A DNA stretch of 64,000 nucleotides from Gymnodinialimonas ceratoperidinii (GTDB lineage: Bacteria; Pseudomonadota; Alphaproteobacteria; Rhodobacterales; Rhodobacteraceae): assembly GCF_019297855.1 (NCBI RefSeq), contig NZ_CP079194.1:2281501-2345500 (forward strand), given 5' to 3'. Shown in pieces: positions 11,401-21,276 of this stretch. The notes beneath the pieces are model-generated. The model ran no database searches and had not been told where the DNA came from. It saw only the letters and a list, made by a program, of their open reading frames with translations. Position numbers and translations under genes: made by a program. How positions within the stretch are numbered: the stretch's first letter is position 1; every line of letters starts with the position of its first letter.

Positions 11401-11793
11401 GCGGATCTCGAAGAAGCCTTCGTCGTCCTCTTCGATCTTCTCCTCGCCGCGCGAAAGGATCACGTCCTCGGAGCTACCCGATTGTTCTGTCTGGATGAAC
11501 TGGACCTCCAGGGTGCCGCGATCGAGGTTGAATTGTTCGTCGTCGGCGGCGCTGCTGCCGTCGGCGTTCACATCGAAGACAGTCGGGTTGCTGTTGCTGC
11601 CGCTGCCAACGTGGAGATAGCCGCCACCGAAGCTCGCCGCCTGCGCGTTGGAGCCATCGGGGGGATAGTTCACCGTCTCCCCGTCCTGCGCGATGCCGTC
11701 ATCCAGTCCCGTGTCAGCCGTCTCGTTGCCTTCGCGGAAGTCCCAAAGTCCGATCAATTGATCCAGATTTGCCGGGTCAGTGAAATTCGTCAT
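5479..11793 (-). CDS. Giant RTX calcium-binding protein with cadherin-like and C-terminal Hint domains
   Basis: A 2104-aa acidic secreted protein. Order: a LamG-like beta-sandwich at about residues 1-245 (opens LIGLWDFREG); a first RTX block (GGxGxDxxx nonapeptides) near 270-330; a non-repetitive region 335-680; a short RTX block near 690-750; two cadherin-like/VCBS-type domains at about 828-1012 (NDSDPDGDTLTIT and NDSDVDGDSLTVT); long RTX blocks at about 1020-1400 and 1460-1870; and a Hint domain starting at Cys1912 (CFTPGTMIATPRGE). There is no Sec signal, and RTX proteins normally leave by type I secretion with calcium-driven folding. A module opening with GEEFGEVM..PGYDDAN occurs three times. 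No T1SS genes are in the window. Start supported by AGGAG 9 nt upstream. Likely a surface or matrix protein; adhesion is inference. Confidence 0.9.
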   Translation of the reverse strand: MTNFTDPANLDQLIGLWDFREGNETADTGLDDGIAQDGETVNYPPDGSNAQAASFGGGYLHVGSGSNSNPTVFDVNADGSSAADDEQFNLDRGTLEVQFIQTEQSGSSEDVILSRGEEKIEEDDEGFFEIRVTKYGEVEAYHNTNKGDAEVELSTSKEFFCPGDVVNVKYSFDVATGATLTVSNVTAGTTETITVEESGLTFDLTDNDDEEFTFGARESEDGEYDKEFQGKIDYVALYTTEGGASGPDGPDGIVDGEEFGEVMMPGYDDANAPTDNGGDMIDGDDGLDDVIMGNGGDDNIHAGLGDDTVFGGADDDTISGDQGDDLIIGDGTAGAPVSMVRESFEWDKAPDPNGPGAIEDGDPITGFTQNTGNVDVAFSIVMADGSVDSEFADNKQHVDDIMDDGSDVDEYSSLSSEAEYKGDREAYQLEFSDPVQNVSFRVNDIDGDGVVKFTAYLDGEPVEFQLEGGKELTLLDTDGVAGVDTADSDGGYKDDDSDYYSVLVTIPGPVDRIVIDHSQDGYNDSGINVTDVYFDAPEGEEVPFGDDSLLGSVGDDTIYGDNGDQVTGGDRFPDWPQDISNVVFYFDTDNDGTYDVAVKVDGFPDEGSDKFISNDLDDYYDQMLAFVTASDPALEGLDPVLGVSIKGGTEETQFYAVDGNSNGPLPDPGPTLNTGSGTEELKYDYFFKEYDPTIPPSGPAQGGGDDTLIGGEGDDNLYGEGGDDSIVAGAGDTVVGGSGDDKIVVDADEIDGAGTKTGAIDVDGSTEGTDNDTLDLTDFVSYRNLSETVDPDGDSTSGSVEVENGDGDWVDVTFAEIENLILPPEYNADPDAVDDNIPVDEDESVTFNPLSNDSDPDGDTLTITEISDPANGTLTDNGDGTYTYEPDENYNGPDSVTYTVSDGNGNFDTATITFTVAPVNDDPDAVNDSDSTDFETEVQINLLANDSDVDGDSLTVTSATVPPSQGSLTEVSNGVYTFKPADGFEGTATVSYTISDGMGGSDSAVHTIEVGADPTPPDGIVDGEDFAEDMGPGYDDANDPTDGGGDQIDGDDGDDDVIEGNGGDDTINAGQGSDTVSGGTGDDSIMGGASDDGDDLSGDDGDDTLKGEGGDDTLDGGDGDDSIEGGTGDDTITGGDGSDDVVGGDGDDVINTGGSDPATDLATPDIPPFIVGAPGDADPDDDKDTVDGGAGDDTISTGDDADMIFGGTGEDVIDGGIDADTIDGGADNDSIIGGEGSDSILGGGGDDTIYGGLDSTAPDVLNVADDGFNSPIGPDPVDNNGDDYIEGGQGNDLIFGQDDNDTILGGTGDDTIDGGVDDDSILGGQGDDEIEGGHGQDFIQGNNDNDLISGGRGSDTLEGNAGDDTIIGGAGDSIIGGGDADSIVIDQYEVDENGDNDTAIYVDGSTFGTDVDTLDLTGFVSYRNLVETVDADGDSTSGTVEVKNDEAEWVPVTFKEIENLMLPPKAPDMVVDGEEFGEVMNPGYDDANAPTDGGGDQIDGTDGDNDSIRGNGGDDTINAGEGNDTVDGGADDDSIRGGNGDDIVMGGEGDDTVRGEDGDDTVSGGAGKDSVTGGKGDDDLSGGAGDDSLTGGSGDDTIDGGEGDDTITGSSGADSITDMDGNNEINSDNPGSFFPDLGTPIGTPGTGFDVVAPDPDPDNNKDTITTGAGDDTINSGDDADLIDAGDGDNVVDGGSDRDTITTGAGDDSITGGEGDDLINAGDGDDTIDGGTGIPAVNFIDEPNEGFHPDPILDNGDDTINAGAGDDVVNGEDDNDLIDGGTGDDTLDGGIDDDTIMGGDGEDVIIGGQGADSLDGGLGDDVFNVGTFTDPNGSGDYVEGAGDTIVGGEDPGDGDVDTLDLTGAGSLKVVYEDSIDPLGTPGESGTVIFYTDNTQTEEAGRLEFKEIENVIPCFTPGTMIATPRGEVPVEGLREGDKVITRDNGIQEIRWTGNRTLNRQELAEGNNLKPILIKAGSLGRNLPERDMLVSPQHRVLVTGETPQLYFEESEVLVAAKHLVGKQGVSVMETMRTTYIHFMFDRHEVVLSDGAWTESFQPGDQSLGAMGEATRDEIIALFPELATEGGLTDYAAARRSLKAHEAKLLRL

Positions 11794-12717
11794 CTCGCAC
11801 TCTCCTGTTGCCGGCCGAACGCCGGACCTCCCCGCTCAAGCGGGGAAAAATATATTCAACTGCATGCGATGCTGAGCGACCCAAAGGGCGGCACGCACAC
11901 GAAAAATCCAATTGGAAGGAGAGTGTCGAGAGGCAGTTCTCGACAGGCGAACCCGGCGCCCTGAAGGACGCTAGACGTACCGATTGCCAATCCGGCCTTT
12001 GCTGACCGGTACTTCAACGGCAACACCCCTCCCGCGCTTGCGCGCAGCATTCGTGTGCGGCCGCCCCCGTGGCCTATTTGCAGACATCGCCCCCCAGTTG
12101 GGCTGCCTTGGAGATACTCCGAACCAGCGCCGCAGGAGAAGCAAAAATTTGACCGATCACGTCAACATTTGGGTCAGAATCGGGCAAGCGCGACGAAGGT
12201 TGGGGCTAAATCAGGGCCGGATTGTTTCGAGATCATAAAATTGCCACATTCCAGAAATCCTTAATTTCTTGGCCCAATCACGTGTTGCCGCAGCGTCGTG
12301 CGGCGGACGGGTTCTCACCGCATCGTCCGATAGGCGGATTACTGTTCAGCATCCCGCAACAAACGTTCATCAACCTAACGGAAACAATGTGTTGCCGTTC
12401 CGTGATCAAGCCCTCGGGCAAAACCTGACCTTTTAGACAGGTCCTTTCTTCGAGATCACCGGTTTGCCTAAATTTTGATACGAATCAGTGGGGTGGCCGA
12501 TCGGAGCGTCTGACGAGGTGGCTCGAACCACCTCACAGGCTGCCCCATTGTTGCCACATTGCGACCGATCGGACGCGGCGCTCTGCCACATTTCGCCGAG
12601 TGTCCGGGAACGGTTGCGAGGACCGCAGATCACGGCGGTGACACCCCGGATTGAAACCGGAAAGAACGGACACGCACGGCGTCGCACACGCGTGCTTGCG
12701 TCAGTTTTCGGAAGGGC
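11794..12717. other. 924-bp gene-free region upstream of the RTX gene
   Basis: No convincing coding frame: the short frames have no ribosome site or recognisable protein. It holds the leader of the RTX gene. A hairpin CCCCGC-TCAA-GCGGGG lies at 11830-11845, flanked by an A/T-rich stretch, about 37 nt before the start codon. Other possible sites are TTGAC-N7-GTCAA at 12149-12165 and an FNR-like TTGAT-N4-ATCAG at 12476-12489. The length suggests an elaborate promoter or an unannotated RNA. Confidence 0.5.
12476..12489. promoter_or_regulatory. FNR/Dnr-like box candidate
   Basis: TTGAT-ACGA-ATCAG matches 9 of 10 fixed positions of the FNR/CRP-family consensus TTGAT-N4-ATCAA. It lies nearly 700 bp from the RTX start and has no closer target, so a chance match is quite possible. 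Confidence 0.25.
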
Positions 12718-12802
12718 TGGTACCCGAGGTCGGACTCGAACCGACAAGCCTCGCGGCGGGGGATTTTGAATCCCCTGCGTCTACCAATTCCGCCACTCGG
12801 GC
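12718..12802 (-). tRNA. tRNA-Leu(CAA)
   Basis: The minus strand folds as a class II tRNA. The acceptor GCCCGAG pairs with CTCGGGT, the anticodon stem is GGGGA/TCCCC with loop TTCAAAA (anticodon CAA), the long variable arm is typical of leucine tRNAs, and the T loop GGTTCGAGTCC and an encoded CCA are present. It reads UUG codons. Confidence 0.95.
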
Positions 12803-12970
12803 CCTTGCCGGGCTGATTAGCGAAGCCGGTGAACCTCGTCCAGTGCTAATGCAGAACGCCATCAAATCTGCGAGTGCCCTGCCCTCGCAGACTGGTGAGC
12901 GCGGCAGAGTTGGGTTAAGCGGTTTCGAGCGACGGCGTGGAGACCGCGCGCATCGAGCGGAGACAAGCGT

Positions 12971-13600
12971 ATGACGGCTCAATCCAATGACGCCCTGGCG
13001 ATCTCGCAGCGGCTCAGCCAATTGGCCGAGGAAGCACGCGCCGTGGCCGCCCGGGGTGAAACGGTGACCCTCGATTGGGTCATGGCGCAAATTCACGAGC
13101 GCGCCTTCGGCCTCTTCCTTCTCGTCCTTGCGCTCCCCTGCTGCATTCCCTTTCTCTACGGCATCCCGCAGATCGTCGCCCTGCCACTCATGTTCATCTC
13201 GGCGCAGATCCTGCTTGGACGCAAATCTCCTTGGCTGCCCGAGCGTCTGGGCCGTCGCGTCATCCCCGCCGAGGCGCTGACGAACCTGTCGCTGCGCGCC
13301 GGGCCCTGGCTGCGCCGGATCGAAGCCATCAGCCGTCCGCGCCTGATCGCGCTGACACGCACGCCGCTGGATCAGATCGTAGGGCTGGCGCTGGTGCTGT
13401 TCAGCGCATCGATCCTCGTCCCCCTGCCCGCCACCAACACCGTCCCCGGCATCGCCGTGGTGGCGATCTCCATGGGCCTGCTGCAACGCGACGGCATCCT
13501 TGTCGTGCTCGGGATGCTGCTTGGCACGGCTTGGATCGCCTCGCTGATCTTTGCCGGCGCCACATTGATAAGCCTGATCAGAGGATGGCTCGGAATATGA
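12971..13600 (+). CDS. ExoD-family exopolysaccharide synthesis membrane protein
   Basis: A 209-aa integral membrane protein with the ExoD family layout: a polar N-terminus (residues 1-40), then hydrophobic segments around 46-80, 133-165 and 170-203, with conserved PCCIPFLYGIPQIV and PLPATNTVPG motifs. ExoD was described in Rhizobium as affecting exopolysaccharide and alkaline tolerance; its biochemical role is unresolved. The ATG at 12971 follows GGAGACAAGCGT. The stop overlaps the dsbB-like start, so the two are probably one unit. Confidence 0.85.
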   Translation: MTAQSNDALAISQRLSQLAEEARAVAARGETVTLDWVMAQIHERAFGLFLLVLALPCCIPFLYGIPQIVALPLMFISAQILLGRKSPWLPERLGRRVIPAEALTNLSLRAGPWLRRIEAISRPRLIALTRTPLDQIVGLALVLFSASILVPLPATNTVPGIAVVAISMGLLQRDGILVVLGMLLGTAWIASLIFAGATLISLIRGWLGI

Positions 13601-14079
13601 CCAATCTTGCCACACGTCGTAACCTGATTGCCCTCGCGGGTCTGGGATCCCTCGCCCTGCTGCTCGGGGCGTTCTACTTCCAGTTCTGGGTTGGCCTGCT
13701 GCCTTGCACCATGTGCCTTTGGCAACGCTGGCCGCACCGGATCGCCATTGGTCTGGCGCTTGTGGGCGTCGTCTTTCCCCGTGCCGTCATCGCCTGGATC
13801 GGCGCGGCGAGCATGGCGGTGAATGCAGGCATCGCGCTTCTCCACACGGGCGTCGAGCGCGCGTGGTGGGACGGCCCGCAGGTCTGTGGCGCAGGCGCCG
13901 CGCAGGACGTGGGCAGCCTGTCCACCGAGGACCTGTTCGACACCACAACCGGCCCGCAGATCGTGCTCTGCAACGAGGCCGCCTGGCATTTCCTCGGCCT
14001 GTCGATGGCAAGCTGGAACGGCATCTTCTGCCTCGTGCTCGCCGGTGTCTGGATCGCAGCGGCGCGCGCCCGCGCGTAG
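13597..14079 (+). CDS. dsbB: DsbB-family disulfide bond formation protein
   Basis: Inner-membrane quinone reductase that reoxidises the periplasmic thiol oxidase DsbA. The 160-aa product has four hydrophobic helices. The first cysteine pair is in LPCTMCLWQRWPHR (CxxC after helix 1) and the second pair is in the second periplasmic loop (QVCGAG and IVLCNEA). The ATG at 13597 is preferred because the exoD-like stop overlaps it and GAGG lies about 12 nt upstream; an in-frame ATG at 13585 has no room for a ribosome site. Confidence 0.88.
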   Translation: MTNLATRRNLIALAGLGSLALLLGAFYFQFWVGLLPCTMCLWQRWPHRIAIGLALVGVVFPRAVIAWIGAASMAVNAGIALLHTGVERAWWDGPQVCGAGAAQDVGSLSTEDLFDTTTGPQIVLCNEAAWHFLGLSMASWNGIFCLVLAGVWIAAARARA

Positions 14080-14209
14080 ACGTGGCTCCCGTTCCGGCAG
14101 AGAGCTTTCCCCTCGGCAGAGGGTTCATCGCGCCATTGCACCCCATATCGGGGGAAGCTATAGTCTGCTCAACAAAATATAGCGTATAACACGACGAACG
14201 GGCGGACAT

Positions 14210-17006
<2,797 letters not shown>

Positions 17007-17014
<8 letters not shown>

Positions 17015-17240
17015 CCCCGGCGTGTTCCTGCCGCTGGCCATGACCGCCCTGATCGGGATGTTCGCGATCATGCTGATCGTGGGCATCCCCCGTGGGCGCC
17101 GGCTCCAGAAGACCAACGAGCAGATCGAGGCCAACCAGACCCGACAGATCGCGATGCAGGAGCGTCAACTGGCCGCTGCCGAGCGTCAGGCCACCGCGCA
17201 GGAGCGCATCGCCGCCGCACTGGAATCGCGCGGTGAATGA
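17007..17240 (+). CDS. Small membrane-anchored coiled-coil protein
   Basis: A 77-aa protein with one transmembrane helix (about residues 7-27) followed by a basic stretch (PRGRRL) and a heptad-rich helix dominated by Gln, Glu, Ala and Arg ([23 protein letters not shown]). It overlaps the gyrA end and its own stop overlaps the GTG of the DoxX-like gene, so it is embedded in an operon-like string. Function unknown; a membrane-tethered oligomeric scaffold is a structural guess only. Confidence 0.7.
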
Positions 17241-17595
17241 CGCGCTGGCGCTTGTGGGCAGGCTCCTGCTCGCAGCCTTGCTCCTCGCCGGTACCGTTCA
17301 AAAACTGATGTCGCCCGAGGGCGCCCAAGCGCTCCTTGCGCTGGCATCCCTGCCCGCCTGGTTGCTCTGGCCCTCAGGCCTCTTCACAACTTTCGCAGGT
17401 ATCGGCATTGCCCTCGGCGTGGCGACGCGTCCGCTGGCGATCCTTGCCGCCGGCTACTGCATCCTCACCAGCGGCTTCCATATCCTCATGGACGACCCCT
17501 GGCAGAGCACCATCGCCTTCAAGAACTGGACCATCGCCGGCGGCTTCCTGATGCTCGCGGCCCACGGCCCCGGTCGGTTCGCCCTGCGTCCCTGA
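17233..17595 (+). CDS. DoxX-like small integral membrane protein
   Basis: A 120-aa protein with four hydrophobic helices, an N-terminal KLMSPEGA loop after helix 1 and a final FKNWTIAGGFLMLAAHGPGRFALRP segment. This is the organisation of the DoxX/DoxD-like family, whose members are linked to quinone or thiol redox chemistry but mostly lack assigned reactions. The start is taken as GTG at 17233, overlapping the previous stop, rather than the ORF's upstream ATG, because the upstream extension has no family-like sequence. Confidence 0.7.
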   Translation: MNDALALVGRLLLAALLLAGTVQKLMSPEGAQALLALASLPAWLLWPSGLFTTFAGIGIALGVATRPLAILAAGYCILTSGFHILMDDPWQSTIAFKNWTIAGGFLMLAAHGPGRFALRP

Positions 17596-17871
17596 CACAC
17601 TTCGCCGACCCCGAGTGAGTCGGGCGGTGGGTCAAGGATGCGCAGCACCGCGCGCCCGCGCGGCTTGTCCTTGAGGCACCGCCCGACTCGCCCTCACCCT
17701 TGCACTGGCCTGTTTGCGGCAGACCTGCCCGCAAACGGCCTCTCAGCAAACGAACGTCCTCTCACCCGGGCGCCCCGTCCAAGGGGCAGGCTCACCTCCG
17801 CCCCAAGTCCCAAGCATGTCGTAAAGCCTTCAGGCTTTCCCTTTCGACAAGAAATCCCTACATCACCCCCC
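17596..17871. other. Intergenic region with a long imperfect inverted repeat
   Basis: Arms at 17617-17638 and 17669-17690 pair over about 20 of 22 positions (GAGTCGGGCGGTG..TCAAGGA). Between them a second hairpin CCGCGCG/CGCGCGG (17648-17663) can form. The remaining 180 bp up to trmFO shows no gene. Confidence 0.55.
17617..17690. repeat. Nested inverted repeat
   Basis: A 22-bp outer stem with one 2-bp mismatch encloses an inner 6-7 bp GC hairpin. There is no T tract on either strand, so it is not a simple intrinsic terminator. It could be a palindromic repetitive element, a factor-dependent terminator or a structured RNA. Confidence 0.6.
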
Positions 17872-19233
17872 ATGACACAGAACCCACAGCTCACCATCAT
17901 CGGCGGCGGCATGGCCGGCTCCGAAGCCGCCTGGCAAGCCGCCAACCTCGGCATCCGCACCCGCATCATCGAGATGCGCCCGAAGGTCGAAACCTTCGCG
18001 CACCGCACCGGCAACCTGGCCGAAATGGTTTGCTCCAACTCCTTCCGCTCCGATGATGACGAGCAGAACGCCGTGGGCCTCCTGCATTGGGAAATGCGCG
18101 CCGCGAACTCGGTCATCATGCACACCGCCGATGCCCACAAGCTGCCAGCCGGCGGCGCCCTCGCCGTGGACCGCGATCCCTTCGCCGAAGCCGTCACCGC
18201 CAAGCTGCAAGCCCATCCCAATATCGAGATCACCGCCGGAGAGGTCACCGACCTGCCCGAGGACGGCCCCACGATCATCGCCACCGGCCCCCTGACCGGC
18301 AGCGCCCTCGCCGAGGCCATCGCCAAGGAAGCCGGTCAGGACGCCCTCGCCTTTTTCGACGCCATCGCCCCCATCGTCTACGCCGACAGCATCGACATGG
18401 ACGTGGCGTGGCGGCAATCGCGCTACGACAAGGGCGAGACGCTGGAAGAACAGCAGGCCTACATCAATTGCCCCCTGACCAAGGACCAATACGAGGCCTT
18501 CATCGACGCGCTTCTGGACGCCGAGAAAACCCAGTTCAAGGAAGGCGAGACCGCCGGCTACTTCGACGGCTGCCTGCCGATCGAGGTCATGGCCGAACGC
18601 GGCCGCGAGACCCTGCGCTACGGCCCGATGAAGCCGGTGGGCCTGACAAATCCCCATGATCCGCAGACCAAGGCCCATGCCGTGGTCCAACTGCGCCGCG
18701 ACAATGCTCTTGGCACGCTCTACAACATCGTGGGTTTCCAGACCAAGATGACCTACGGCGCGCAGAAACGGGTCTTCACGATGATCCCCGGCCTGCAGGA
18801 CGCCTCCTTCGCGCGGCTCGGTGGCATTCACCGCAACACCTTCATCAACTCGCCCACCCTGCTCGACGGCCAGATGCGCCTCCGCTCGAAGCCGCACATC
18901 CGCTTCGCGGGCCAGATCACCGGCGTAGAGGGCTATGTCGAAAGCGCTTCAATGGGGCTGCTCGCCGGACGCATGGCCGCGGCCGAAATCCTCGGCCAGT
19001 CCCTCGCCGATGTCCCCGACACGACCGCAATGGGTGCGCTCGTGACCCACATAACCGGGGGCGCCGAAGCAAAGACCTTCCAGCCGATGAATGTGAACTT
19101 CGGGCTCTTTCCTCCTGTGGAAGGCCTCAAAGGTGGACGCAGGGGCCGCAAAGACCGCTATAAGGCCTATACCGACCGCGCCAAGGCGGCCTGGACCGAT
19201 TGGCTCGGGCCGGAGGCCGCAGCCGCGCAATAA
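17872..19233 (+). CDS. trmFO: Methylenetetrahydrofolate-tRNA-(uracil-54-C5)-methyltransferase
   Basis: Flavin- and folate-dependent enzyme that makes ribothymidine at position 54 of tRNAs. The 453-aa product has the FAD dinucleotide motif [13 protein letters not shown] at residues 9-21, the family block [10 protein letters not shown] with its conserved cysteine, [11 protein letters not shown], and the C-terminal [17 protein letters not shown] and [13 protein letters not shown] motifs. The ATG at 17872 is chosen since the family starts with a few residues before the FAD motif; the 78 upstream in-frame codons run through the inverted repeat. It lies near other tRNA genes (gluQ). Confidence 0.95.
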   Translation: MTQNPQLTIIGGGMAGSEAAWQAANLGIRTRIIEMRPKVETFAHRTGNLAEMVCSNSFRSDDDEQNAVGLLHWEMRAANSVIMHTADAHKLPAGGALAVDRDPFAEAVTAKLQAHPNIEITAGEVTDLPEDGPTIIATGPLTGSALAEAIAKEAGQDALAFFDAIAPIVYADSIDMDVAWRQSRYDKGETLEEQQAYINCPLTKDQYEAFIDALLDAEKTQFKEGETAGYFDGCLPIEVMAERGRETLRYGPMKPVGLTNPHDPQTKAHAVVQLRRDNALGTLYNIVGFQTKMTYGAQKRVFTMIPGLQDASFARLGGIHRNTFINSPTLLDGQMRLRSKPHIRFAGQITGVEGYVESASMGLLAGRMAAAEILGQSLADVPDTTAMGALVTHITGGAEAKTFQPMNVNFGLFPPVEGLKGGRRGRKDRYKAYTDRAKAAWTDWLGPEAAAAQ

Positions 19234-19275
19234 CAGCGGACGGCGCGACCCGCGTCAAGGAACGGAGCAACGCCC

Positions 19276-19884
19276 ATGGCAGACAAACCCTTCCTCTCCA
19301 AGGTCTACGACCTCAAGGGCGACGGCGTGCGCGACTATTATGACAAGTGGGCCGAGACCTACGAGGACGAACTCACCGAGAACGCCTACGCCACCCCTGC
19401 CCGCTGCGCCGCGGCCCTCGCCGCGACCGACCTGCCAAAGGACACACCGATCCTTGATTTTGCCTGCGGCACCGGCTTGTCGGGCGCCGCCCTCCACGCT
19501 GAAGGCTTTACCATCATCGACGGCATCGATCTTTCCGAGGCCATGCTCGCCAAGGCCCGCGCCAAGAAGATCTACCGCAACCTGACCCGCGCCTCCGCCG
19601 ATGCACCGCCCCCGGTAGAACCTAACGCCTACCGCGCGATCACCGCCATCGGCGCCATCGGCCCCGGCGCCGCCCCGGCCGAGGTCATCGCGCCCCTGAT
19701 CCAAGCCTTGCCCACGGGAGGGTACTTCGTGATCTCCCTCAATGATGTCGCGCTCGATACGCCCGCCTTCCCCGCGGCTCTCGACGCACAAGCCGACAGC
19801 ATCGAAAAGGTCTCTGAAGAACGCGGCCCGCATCTCCCGGGCATCGACGTCATGTCCACGGTCTACGTCTTCCGCCGCACGTGA
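19276..19884 (+). CDS. Class I SAM-dependent methyltransferase
   Basis: A 202-aa Rossmann-fold methyltransferase. Motif I ILDFACGTGLSG is at about residues 65-76, an acidic residue ending strand 2 (GIDLSEAML) would bind the ribose of SAM, and the post-I strand TAIGAIG and the GGYFVISLND motif follow. The substrate is not evident. It lies between trmFO (43 nt upstream) and gluQ (4-nt overlap), so a role linked to tRNA or translation is possible but unproven. Small-molecule methylation is equally likely. Confidence 0.75.
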   Translation: MADKPFLSKVYDLKGDGVRDYYDKWAETYEDELTENAYATPARCAAALAATDLPKDTPILDFACGTGLSGAALHAEGFTIIDGIDLSEAMLAKARAKKIYRNLTRASADAPPPVEPNAYRAITAIGAIGPGAAPAEVIAPLIQALPTGGYFVISLNDVALDTPAFPAALDAQADSIEKVSEERGPHLPGIDVMSTVYVFRRT

Positions 19885-20720
19885 TTACCCGCTTCGCCCC
19901 CTCTCCCACCGGGCCGCTGCACCTCGGCCATGCCTATTCCGCGATCCTCGCCCATGACATGGCACGCGCGGCGGGCGGACAGTTTCTGCTGCGCATCGAC
20001 GATCTCGACCAATCGCGCGCGCGCCCGGAGTGGGAGGAATTGATCTACGAGGATCTCAGGTGGCTCGGCCTCTCCTGGGATGGGCTCCGCCGCCAATCGG
20101 ACCATTTCGACAGCTATCGCGACGCCATTCAGACCCTCGCCGATACCGGCGCGGTCTACCCCTGCCGATGCTCACGCGCCGATATCACTGCCGCTGCCTC
20201 TGCACCGCAAGAAGGCGTGCCGGAATTCGGCCCCGACGGCCGCATCTACCCCGGCACCTGCCGGGATCGTGCCTATTCTGAGCGTACCGACACCGACGCC
20301 CTGCGCTACGACCTGTCCAAAGCCATCGGCACGCCGTCGCAGATGCCCACCTTCACCGAGACCGGCCCGGCACATGAAGGCACCCACAAGGTCACGGCAG
20401 AATACCTCATGTCCCACGTCGGAGACCCAATCCTCGCCCGCCCGAACCTCGCCGCCAGTTACCACCTCTCGGTCGTCATCGATGATGCCGAGAGCCACGT
20501 CACCAATGTCACCCGCGGTAAGGACCTTTATGAGGCCACTTATCTGCAACGTTTCCTACAGTGGAAACTGAGCCTCACCCCCCCGATCTACCATCACCAT
20601 CGCCTGATCCGTGACGACGCCGGAAAACGCCTCGCCAAACGCGACGACGCCCGCGCCATCCGCACCTACCGGGCGGAGGGCGCCTCCCCGCAGGACATCC
20701 GCCACATGGTCGGCCTCTGA
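19881..20720 (+). CDS. gluQ: Glutamyl-Q tRNA(Asp) synthetase
   Basis: Truncated glutamyl-tRNA synthetase paralogue that attaches glutamate to queuosine at the wobble position of tRNA-Asp. The 279-aa protein has the HIGH-like motif PSPTGPLHLGHAYSA, the zinc-binding cysteines CRCSRAD...YPGTCRD, and KRLAKRDDA in place of KMSKS. It lacks the C-terminal anticodon-binding domain. The start is GTG, overlapping the previous gene. Queuosine formation also needs tgt, which is encoded at 38954-40084, and two tRNA-Asp genes are in the window. Confidence 0.93.
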   Translation: MITRFAPSPTGPLHLGHAYSAILAHDMARAAGGQFLLRIDDLDQSRARPEWEELIYEDLRWLGLSWDGLRRQSDHFDSYRDAIQTLADTGAVYPCRCSRADITAAASAPQEGVPEFGPDGRIYPGTCRDRAYSERTDTDALRYDLSKAIGTPSQMPTFTETGPAHEGTHKVTAEYLMSHVGDPILARPNLAASYHLSVVIDDAESHVTNVTRGKDLYEATYLQRFLQWKLSLTPPIYHHHRLIRDDAGKRLAKRDDARAIRTYRAEGASPQDIRHMVGL

Positions 20721-20723
20721 CCC

Positions 20724-20782
20724 CTTCATCTTTTCACAAATACGGCCGGGGGTCTGGGGGCTGGCCCCCCAGTGAAGTGCGC
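20724..20782 (+). repeat. CTTCAYCTT 3'-end element, copy 2, with G-rich hairpin
   Basis: It begins 4 nt after the gluQ stop: CTTCATCTTTTCACAAATAC, then a run of G and the hairpin CTGGGGG-CTGG-CCCCCCAG. The layout matches copy 3 at 42340-42397. It may act as a transcript end between convergent gluQ and hisI. Confidence 0.55.
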
Positions 20783-20843
20783 GATCCAACAACACACCGC
20801 ACACCGCCCGCACCTCTCACGTCACGGAACCGAACCGTCCCGG

Positions 20844-21206
20844 TCACTTCATCGGCGCCATCAGTTCGACTTCTTCCCCGTCCACGACCGACGTGTAAAA
20901 ACACACCCGCCGGTTCGTATGACAGGCGGCTCCCTCCTGCCGCACGATCGCCAACAGGCAGTCCCGATCACAATCAATGCGCAGGTCCACCAGCGTCTGC
21001 ACGTGACCGCTGGTTTCGCCCTTGACCCAGAAGGCCTGACGGGACCGGCTCCAATAGGTCACCCGCTCGGTCTCCAGCGTCTTGACCACGGCGTCGGCAT
21101 TCATCCACGCCATCATCAGCACCTCGCCAGTGCCCTCCTGCTGCGCGATGCAGGGGATCAGGCCATTGGCGTCATAACGCAGGCTTGCGGGGTCAAATCG
21201 GGTCAT
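20844..21206 (-). CDS. hisI: Phosphoribosyl-AMP cyclohydrolase
   Basis: Opens the purine ring of phosphoribosyl-AMP, the third step of histidine synthesis. The 120-aa product is a stand-alone HisI without the HisE domain. The family block EVLMMAWMNADAV...TYWSRSRQAFWVKGETSGH is complete, and the zinc ligands are in RIDCDRDCLL and ACHT. It stands alone in the region with no other his genes. The ATG at 21204-21206 follows GAGG. It is divergent from the IscU-like gene. Confidence 0.95.
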   Translation of the reverse strand: MTRFDPASLRYDANGLIPCIAQQEGTGEVLMMAWMNADAVVKTLETERVTYWSRSRQAFWVKGETSGHVQTLVDLRIDCDRDCLLAIVRQEGAACHTNRRVCFYTSVVDGEEVELMAPMK

Positions 21207-21276
21207 TCGGAGCGGCCTCTTTGCAAATTGTCCAAGCGCCGCTACTTAAGGCAAGACGGACCCGAAAGGCAAAGCC

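Noticed and set aside
5632..11964. A 2110-codon open frame on the plus strand opposite the RTX gene
   Set aside because: It mirrors the repeat codons of the RTX gene (GGC/GAC read backward as valine, isoleucine, alanine-rich sequence). It has no domain, no ribosome site and its length follows from GC-rich repeats lacking stop codons on both strands.
12433..12747. A 104-codon minus-strand frame near tRNA-Leu
   Set aside because: Its first part lies inside the tRNA gene and the product has no signal, domain or ribosome site.
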